A stretch of 10,099 nt of DNA from Amoebophrya sp. AT5.2. Taxonomy: Eukaryota; Sar; Dinophyceae; Syndiniales; Amoebophryaceae. Where the stretch lies: positions 1-10,099 of the forward strand of contig RXOD01006517.1 in NCBI GenBank assembly GCA_005223375.1. Reading direction: 5' to 3'. This document shows, piece by piece, positions 7,101-10,099 of the stretch. Under the pieces are notes generated by a model. That model did not search any database and had not been told where the DNA came from. It saw nothing but the letters and a program-made list of their open reading frames with translations. Position 1 is the stretch's first letter, and every line of letters begins with the position of its first letter. The position numbers and the translations under genes were made by a program.

Positions 7101-10098
7101 TTGTTTCAGCCAGCTACGGATCGGAAGCAGCATGTCCACGTTGGACCAGCTGCACCTCGGATCCTCGTTTTCGCTCCGGTCGATGGCCTACATGGGTCAC
7201 GCGGTTTCCGTGTTCGACTTCGTGCACCTCGGCAGCAACCTCTCCCTCCGCTCCTCCTGCCGCTTCGGCTCTACGTTTTCCGTCTACAGCCAGTCACGCA
7301 TGGGCAGCAACGTCTCCGTTTTGAAGTTCGTCGGCCTCGGCTCGTCGCTGTCTCTCCGCGAGTTCGGCAGGTTCGGCTCCGCGTTATCCGTGCTGGATTT
7401 CGTGCACTACGGATCCAACGTCTCGTTAAGGGGAACGGCGCGGCTGGGGAGCAGCTTCTCGGTGTTCAGCAAGGTGCGATGGGGCAACCAGGCGTCGCTG
7501 TTCGACTACATGCACATGGGTTCGAGCTTCTCGATCCGGGCGCTGGCCGCCATGGGAAGCAGCATGAGTGTGTATTCGCGCTGCATCAGCGGTTCGTCGC
7601 TCTCCCTGCTCAACTTCGCCAACCTAGCCTCCTCCCTATCCATCCGCAACACCGTGAGGTTGGGCTCGTCGTTGAGTCTGTTCTCCCAGGTCCGCCTCGG
7701 CTCCAGCTGTAGTATGTTGATGCAGCACCACTTCGGCAGCTGCATGAGCCTGCGGTCCTACGCGCGACTCGGCTCGGCGGCGTCGATCTACGGCAAGTGC
7801 AGTTTGGGGTCTTCGTGCTCCACGTTGAACTTCATGAGTCTCGGCAGTGGACTGTCTTTGCGGGCGGCGGGGCAGCTCGGCAGCGTGGTTTCCGTGTTCA
7901 ACCGGGTGAAATTCGGTATGAGCCTCTCCACGCTCGACTGCGTGCACCTCGGAAGCAGTGTTTCGCTCCGATCGTTCGCGCGGTTCGGCAGCGCGCTCTC
8001 CAGCTTCGACTTCGTCATGCTGGGCTCCGCGCTCTCCCTGCGCGGAACGGGCCGGTTTGGCTCCGCGATCTCGCTCTGGGGCTTGGCACGCTGCGGCGGC
8101 CAGCTGTCGGTGTACGATTCCCAGGCCTTCGGCAGTTCTCTCTCGTTAAGAGCCTACGCAAGGCTGGGTTCCTCGATCTCCATCTACAACCGCATCGCCT
8201 TCGGCAGCAACATGTCGGTTTTGGACTATAGCAACCTCGGCTCGAGTATTTCGATTCGCGCCTTCGCGCGCGTCGGCGGCGAATGCAGCTCCTTCGACTA
8301 CCTGCACATTGGATCCGTCCTGTCGTTACGCGCGGCCGCCAGGTGCGGTTCTGCGTTGAGCATCTTCTCGCAGTGCCGATTCGGAAGCTCCCTCTCGATG
8401 CTGCAGTGGGCGACAATGGGCAGCACGTTGTCGCTGCGGTCGACGAGCCGGCTCGGCTCAAGGCTGAGCATGTACGGGCGCGCCCAGTTTGGGTCGAGCC
8501 TGTCCGTGCTCGCCGTCGCGAACTTCGGCAGCTCGCTGTCAGTGCGCATGTTCACGAACCTCGGGTCGCGCACCTCCGCCTTCGACATGCTGACCCTAGG
8601 ATCCGCGATGAGCCTCCGTTCCGTCGCGCGGTTCGGGTCCCAGCTCTCGATTTTCGACAGCGTGCGGTTCGGATCGAGTCTGTCGACGCTGGACGCGGTT
8701 TCGCTGGGCAGTTCTGTGAGCGTGCGCAGTTTCGCGCGCTTCGGCAACCAGTACTCCGTGCTCGATTCGGTGGCCCTCGGCTCCGGGTTATCAATGCGCG
8801 CGTTTGGGCGGTTCGGTTCCGGTGTCTCCATCTTCGAAAAATCCACCGCCGGCGGCAGGTTTTCAACCCTCGACCAGGTCGCTTTAGGTAGTTCGCTCTC
8901 GGTGAGGAATTTCGTGCAGTACGGGTGCAAGCAGTCGGTCCTGGACTTCGCCTGCTTCGGCAGCGCGCTCTCCGTCCGCAACTACGTCCGCATCGGCAGC
9001 TCGATGAGTGTGTTCAGTACGGTTTCTTTCGGCTCCGACTGTTCCATCATGGACCAGGTCAGCATCGGCAGCTCCATGAGCCTGCGGTCCCAGTCCCGGT
9101 TCGGCAGCTCTGTTTCCATCCTCTACTTCACCGCGATCGGTTCGACGCTTTCCGTGCGGAACTTCGGCAGGATCGGATCCACCGCGTCCGTTTTTAGCTC
9201 GGTGCGGTTAGGCGACGCGCTCTCCGTGTTGGCCGAAGTGAGCATGGGATCATCCCTCTCCATCCGCCAGTACGCGAAGATGGGCTCGACGATTTCCGTG
9301 CTGAACTTCTGCATGGTCGGCTCCGTGCTGTCTCTCCGGCAGTTCATGCGCGTCGGCTCCGGTGTCTCCGTAAGGGGAAGGACGCGGGTCAGCCGCGAGG
9401 TGTCGATCCTCAGCCGGGTGCATTTATCTTCCTCCTTCTCAGTGCGGTCGTTCGCGCGGATGGGCAGTTCAGTGTCCACCTTCGATTTTGCGCACTACGG
9501 GAGCGCGATCTCGGTGCGCTCTTTCACCCGGCACGGCTCGACGTTCTCCGTCTTCAGCAAGCAGTTCCTGGGCAGCGGACTTTCCGTTCTCGACTACTGC
9601 CAGCTGGGCTCGACGTGCAGTATTCGCTCGACCGTGCGGTTTGGTAGCCGAATGTCCATCTTCGACTTCATGAACCTCGGCAGCAGCCTGTCGCTCCGCT
9701 CCGCCATCAGGATGGGGAGCAACATCTCCGTGTTGTCTCGCGTCACCGCGGGATCTTCGTTGTCGCTGTTGAACTGGGCCAGCGCCGGCAGCAGCCTGTC
9801 GCTCCGGAACTTCGCGCGCGTCGGGTCGTCGCTCTCCGTCGGCGCGGGGAAGGCTTACCTCTCTCCGCGTCTCTCCGTCCTCGAGGCGATCGATCTGGGC
9901 TCGTCGATTTCGGTCCGCGGCAACTGGATCCGGCTCGGCGGCTCCATGTCAGTGCTGGACTTCGTGAACTGCGGCTCGGCGCTGAGCATTCGCGCGCACA
10001 CGAGACTCGGCAGTTCCATGTCCGCTAATGCGCGCACGACTTTCGGCGCGACCCTCTCCACGCTCGACCAGGCGAACTTCGGCTCGACGCTTTCGCTC
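1..10098 (+). CDS. Giant 12-residue-repeat (beta-solenoid-like) protein, internal fragment, both ends missing
   Basis: Frame 1 reads through the whole window without a stop and gives 3366 residues (roughly 350 kDa) made only of 12-residue units ending [L/F]GSx[hydrophobic]S. No start can be assigned; the many in-frame ATG codons lie inside repeats, and no ribosome-binding or Kozak context is distinctive. No signal peptide, membrane segment or non-repeat domain is visible. The composition is Ser/Gly/Leu/Val/Phe/Arg rich, with few Lys and Glu and only two Pro (codons at 2401 and 9865). A hydrophobic residue recurs every six positions, as in left-handed beta-helix hexapeptide proteins ([LIV]-[GAED]-x2-[STAV]-x), so a long beta-solenoid is the best structural inference. 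I do not recognise a named family. I recall similar predicted giant proteins in dinoflagellates, unchecked. An extracellular or surface fibre role is possible, but nothing in the sequence proves it. Confidence 0.9.
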   Translation, partial: MLDYVNFGSALSVRSFGRFGSAVSMYGCTRSGSTLSALDFFSLGSSLSVRGFSRFGSALSVFGISRLGSSCSVLDSINLGSAISVRSLARLGSTCSVFGVASIGSALSVLDFASMGSSFSVRSFFRMGSSLSMYGFASLGSALSLVDCSHLGSSLSVRSFVRLGSALSVYGFSKLGSSLSVLDFVNFASSFSVRSFQRLGSSVSIYGITSFGSSLSVLDTISIGSSFSCRTFARFGSSLSMYGMVRLGSASSVLNYVTIASAVSIRSFARFGSNVSMYSRVRAGSCLSILDAIQMASTMSIRAMFRLGSSWSSFGQVRIGSCMSVNDYACSGSAISLRAFARFGSTLSIFSHLRFGGQMSVLDAAWHSSGVSLRAFARMGSSISVYRKVQLGHEVSILGTCHIGSSMSLRANARVGGKVSIFSFVQMGSALSLRSVGRAGSSASVFGKILLGSQLSILDAVLFGSSLSIRYYARIGSSMSVMATSRFASSMSILGQVGIGSSLSLRQYARLGSAFSVYSKVIQGSSLSVLDSMALGSAVSCRNYARFGSAVSIFGRVAVGSSFSILDLSNFGSGLSLRNYARLGSALSIYSRSFLGSCMSLLNFAAFGSTMSVRSFLRFGSCLSCFNTVRCGSNLSLLDCTSFGSSLSIRAFTRASGSMSVFDYVFIGSATSLRSTARLGSQLSVYNAFRSGSSMSLLNFATLGSSLSCRNTGRLTGGCSVFNFFHCGSSLSVRAATRFGSVISVFNRVKIGSDGFASVMNVANVGSALSLRGFIRMGSSFSVYSRVTLGSTLSALSFVAPGSSFSLRAMARLGSAFSIFSQARFGCQFSVLDAITHGSSCSMRSFQRFGSNLSVFSKVVMASCLSVLNFIHFGSSVSIRSFTRYGSSISVLDCSAIGSSISLRNFVRIGSSLSIFSVTRFASTLSVCQACFLGSSMSLRNYQRIGSALSVFSQVRLGSTVSLMDAESVGSSLSLRAYVRLGSSFSIVSRTKLGRTASTLDFMTLGSTLSVRNYVRLGSTASVMSWVRMGSTISQLDFISIGSAISVRQFARLGSACSIFSKVRLGSALSVMEHIVIGSALSMRTMVRFGSSLSVLTNMNCGGTLSVLEAHELGSTISLRGFVRTGADLSVISYTHLGSSLSLRSYLRLGSGASVMSQTRFGSCISITDLAFLGSSLSVRSYFRIGSTISVFGGVKYGSSLSMLDACLTGSALSLRSALRLGSTCSVLERARLGDTFSVLHFVNLASSLSVRNMMRFGATASVIDYMQLGSSLSLRSAVRFGSSTSVYCRLNLGSNLSLLDQAAFGSALSVRTHARFGSQMSICDFTLLGSSLSLRQFLRFGSSLSVFSQMRCGSATSVLNFCMCSSSLSVRQSVRFGHEVSVLQFAALGSSLSLRSYCRLASSLSVFNQARLGSSLSVLDATNVGSSVSLRGMIRLGSAMSVFGGAKIGACASIIDYFHLASAISLRNFFRCGSNLSVVDFVALGSSLSLRSHGRFGNQMSFLDFVALGSSLSVRSFVRFGSNVSVFSKLTLGSNASVLNTMQMGSSMSIRAFQRFGSNLSVFSQTTLGSTFSMLDFFELGSTISVRNISRFGSGYSLYGQAKFGSSMSLLDFTTYGSSVSVRAMMRIGSALSIYNRMVTGSGLSVLNWVNLGSSLSVRHRGQCGKTCSVMDFMAMGSTLSLRSTARLGSNMSIYGGRVLLGSSVSVLKFMTFGSSVSLRACMRFGDHASILDFAQFGSSISTRSFIRFGSTLSAFNCVRLGSTVSSYQVACLGSAMSIRSYQRFGSTVSVFSQIRVGSVLSVLDQLHMGSVLSVRSHIRAGSSFSIFSRTVFGSSCSILEHCSFGSSISLRSVGRFGSTMSVLCQARFGGALSVLDAVTLGSTLSVRGRTKLGSTLSIFGQIRLGSELSVVGAFILGSSLSVRSFVKFGSSASIFGRMFMGSVLSICDAAAFGSSLSVRQFHRSGSTVSVFHKVTLGSTLSALNYMSLGSSLSVRSFTKFGSNLSVFDFVALGSTTSIRSFMMCGSNLSVFSRFRVGSSLSALDSVYLGSMLSMRGFVRAGSRMSLFGVTRCGSTVSTFNSINLGSMLSIRAQVRMGSAWSIYSACRFGSTTSVLDFSNCASTVSLRTILKVGSACSIFSYGRFGSSLSILQHVTFGSSLSIRAVQRLGSSFSTYGEMRFGSCISVLDATRLGSTLSVRAFVRLGSNCSIFSRVTLASSMSILKFVEAGSSISVRSFIRAGSMFSVFDFSSLGSTLSIRAVARAGSSASLLGKVQCGLKLSTLDSTTLGSSFSIRTYARFASKVSILNFATLGSSLSLRSMSRIGSSCSIYAETRMGSSLSTLDFLMLGSAVSLRNFGRCGSALSCFSQLRIGSSMSTLDQLHLGSSFSLRSMAYMGHAVSVFDFVHLGSNLSLRSSCRFGSTFSVYSQSRMGSNVSVLKFVGLGSSLSLREFGRFGSALSVLDFVHYGSNVSLRGTARLGSSFSVFSKVRWGNQASLFDYMHMGSSFSIRALAAMGSSMSVYSRCISGSSLSLLNFANLASSLSIRNTVRLGSSLSLFSQVRLGSSCSMLMQHHFGSCMSLRSYARLGSAASIYGKCSLGSSCSTLNFMSLGSGLSLRAAGQLGSVVSVFNRVKFGMSLSTLDCVHLGSSVSLRSFARFGSALSSFDFVMLGSALSLRGTGRFGSAISLWGLARCGGQLSVYDSQAFGSSLSLRAYARLGSSISIYNRIAFGSNMSVLDYSNLGSSISIRAFARVGGECSSFDYLHIGSVLSLRAAARCGSALSIFSQCRFGSSLSMLQWATMGSTLSLRSTSRLGSRLSMYGRAQFGSSLSVLAVANFGSSLSVRMFTNLGSRTSAFDMLTLGSAMSLRSVARFGSQLSIFDSVRFGSSLSTLDAVSLGSSVSVRSFARFGNQYSVLDSVALGSGLSMRAFGRFGSGVSIFEKSTAGGRFSTLDQVALGSSLSVRNFVQYGCKQSVLDFACFGSALSVRNYVRIGSSMSVFSTVSFGSDCSIMDQVSIGSSMSLRSQSRFGSSVSILYFTAIGSTLSVRNFGRIGSTASVFSSVRLGDALSVLAEVSMGSSLSIRQYAKMGSTISVLNFCMVGSVLSLRQFMRVGSGVSVRGRTRVSREVSILSRVHLSSSFSVRSFARMGSSVSTFDFAHYGSAISVRSFTRHGSTFSVFSKQFLGSGLSVLDYCQLGSTCSIRSTVRFGSRMSIFDFMNLGSSLSLRSAIRMGSNISVLSRVTAGSSLSLLNWASAGSSLSLRNFARVGSSLSVGAGKAYLSPRLSVLEAIDLGSSISVRGNWIRLGGSMSVLDFVNCGSALSIRAHTRLGSSMSANARTTFGATLSTLDQANFGSTLSL
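2233..2274 (+). other. 14-residue C unit (two-residue insertion)
   Basis: This C unit reads VFNRVKI then GSDGFAS, two residues longer than the 12-residue norm. The register of every later glycine moves by two codons (8 to 10 modulo 12), which confirms a six-base insertion rather than a frameshift. The extra residues sit in the Gly-Ser loop just before an A unit, where a solenoid turn could absorb them. The inserted stretch brings an Asp into a loop that is otherwise uncharged in most units. Confidence 0.9.
3715..4254 (+). repeat. Three 180 bp higher-order copies (AB + ABC)
   Basis: Units 104-118 alternate dyad and triad exactly three times, so the dyad junctions at 3787, 3967 and 4147 are 180 bp apart. 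The B units ending the dyads carry loops GATAS, GSQMS and GHEVS. The copies are diverged in sequence, so this is not an obvious recent duplication. It has the same AB+ABC order as the larger block at 8506-9765. Confidence 0.85.
4363..4614 (+). repeat. Two consecutive AB dyads followed by a triad
   Basis: Units 122-128 read A-B-A-B-A-B-C. This is the only place in the window where two dyads are adjacent (junctions at 4435 and 4507, 72 bp apart). The two middle A units, VVDFVALGSSLS and FLDFVALGSSLS, are nearly identical, and the B between them ends in a GNQMS loop. A local 72 bp duplication of one AB dyad would explain this, although the flanking B units differ. Confidence 0.8.
5083..5121 (+). 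other. 13-residue C unit (one-residue insertion)
   Basis: The unit reads IYGGRVLLGSSVS, one residue longer than normal, and the following units are shifted by one codon in the 12-residue register. The extra residue lies near the Arg-Val-Leu stretch just before the glycine, that is, at the boundary of the two half-units. The reading frame stays open on both sides, so this is a three-base insertion and not a sequencing frameshift. Confidence 0.88.
5194..5949 (+). repeat. Longest later run of ABC triads (seven)
   Basis: Units 145-165 are seven consecutive triads with no dyad, followed by one dyad (5950-6021) and six more triads (6022-6669). Loops here are almost all canonical GSxxS; the only clearly deviant one is GGALS, before the A unit starting at 5626. 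This dyad-poor middle contrasts with the dyad-rich 3-prime end of the window. Confidence 0.82.
8506..9765 (+). repeat. Seven 180 bp higher-order copies (AB + ABC)
   Basis: Units 237-271 follow a strict dyad-triad alternation seven times. The dyad junctions fall at 8578, 8758, 8938, 9118, 9298, 9478 and 9658, each exactly 180 bp (60 residues) apart. The copies are poorly conserved in sequence; for example the second A units read AFDMLT, VLDSVA, VLDFAC, ILYFTA, VLNFCM, TFDFAH and IFDFMN. The period is therefore visible in unit order rather than in identity. Loops GNQYS and GCKQS mark two of the dyad ends. Confidence 0.9.
9370..9441 (+). other. Degenerate pair of units with lost glycines
   Basis: Two adjacent units read VRGRTRVSREVS and ILSRVHLSSSFS. 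The loop glycine is replaced by Ser in both. The first has four Arg and one Glu, and it carries a B-like Arg at position 2 although it occupies a C position. This is the most charged unit seen in the window. The 12-residue length and the closing Ser are kept, so the unit has diverged but is not broken. Confidence 0.8.
9838..9951 (+). other. Irregular segment with two 13-residue units
   Basis: The C unit VGAGKAYLSPRLS (9838-9876) and the B unit VRGNWIRLGGSMS (9913-9951) each carry one extra residue, and only one regular A unit lies between them. The first lacks the usual LGS loop and holds one of only two prolines in the window. The next C unit, ANARTTFGATLS at 10024-10059, is also atypical. 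Such clustering of irregular units may mean the array is nearing a domain boundary beyond the window, or simply a relaxed stretch. Confidence 0.85.
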
Positions 10099-10099
10099 C

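Larger units (their letters stand above)
1..10098 (+). repeat. In-frame coding tandem array: 36 bp unit, 108 bp (ABC) and 72 bp (AB) super-repeats
   Basis: Define B as a unit with Arg at position 2, A as the unit just before a B, and C as a unit lying between a B and the next A. The array then parses as 75 ABC triads and 27 AB dyads plus a final A and one codon. A units resemble VLDFVNLGSSLS, B units VRSFARFGSSLS and C units VFSKVRLGSSLS. Dyad ends (start of the following A) fall at 1261, 1981, 2161, 2671, 3391, 3787, 3967, 4147, 4435, 4507, 5011, 5194, 6022, 6742, 6922, 7210, 7390, 8002, 8290, 8578, 8758, 8938, 9118, 9298, 9478, 9658 and 9952. The DNA copies are strongly diverged: serines use both TCN and AGY codons, and neighbouring copies share little long identity. 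The periodicity is therefore held mainly at protein level. Confidence 0.95.

Noticed and set aside
1..10098. CRISPR array or satellite DNA, because of the short regular period.
   Set aside because: Copies are contiguous without unique spacers, diverge at synonymous sites, and keep an open frame and conserved residues. This is a coding repeat.
1..10098. RTX repeats, bacterial ice-nucleation repeats, leucine-rich repeats or curli repeats.
   Set aside because: There is no GGxGxD motif, no 16-residue TxT-type unit, no LxxLxLxxN motif, and no Gln/Asn ladder. The three-unit higher-order fidelity only resembles that of ice-nucleation proteins by analogy.
1..10098. tRNA, rRNA, promoters, terminators or mobile elements.
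   Set aside because: Nothing outside the repeat pattern was found on either strand. The whole window is accounted for by the coding array.

Overview
The window is the interior of one gene. Plus-strand frame 1 is open from base 1 to base 10098 (3366 codons) with no stop codon. I see no credible start, no intron and no intergenic sequence. Both ends of the protein lie outside the window.

The protein is a tandem repeat with an almost perfectly regular 12-residue (36 bp) unit: a variable half of about six residues, then [L/F]-G-S-x-[hydrophobic]-S. I count 280 units plus one extra codon. Three unit types are arranged in order: A (consensus VLDFVNLGSSLS), B (VRSFARFGSSLS) and C (VFSKVRLGSSLS). 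By hand I parse 75 A-B-C triads (36 residues, 108 bp) and 27 A-B dyads (24 residues, 72 bp), ending in the first unit of the next repeat. Only three units break the 12-residue length, by +2, +1, +1 and +1 residues in total counting four sites as described below (one 14-mer and three 13-mers). Proline occurs only twice in 3366 residues. The picture is a very long, continuous beta-solenoid-like rod of at least about 350 kDa.

Layout: 1-1188 is pure triads; 1189-5193 mixes triads with twelve dyads, including a 3 x 180 bp block (3715-4254) and two back-to-back dyads (4363-4614); 5194-8505 is mostly triads with scattered dyads; 8506-9765 is a strict 7 x 180 bp higher-order array (AB+ABC); 9766-10098 is the least regular part, with two 13-residue units. 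Two coding rules stand out. The Ser that closes each unit is conserved in every unit. Polar, charged or otherwise odd loop residues that replace the second Ser-containing loop position appear only just before an A unit, never inside a repeat.

Organism: the GC-rich third codon positions, the size of the reading frame without introns, and the repeat style recall unnamed giant repeat proteins predicted in dinoflagellate genomes (Symbiodiniaceae, Polarella). That is recollection, not a search, and is moderate to low confidence. A different GC-rich alga or a bacterium with a giant surface protein cannot be excluded. The function is unknown; a structural, surface or ice/ligand-binding solenoid is only a guess.
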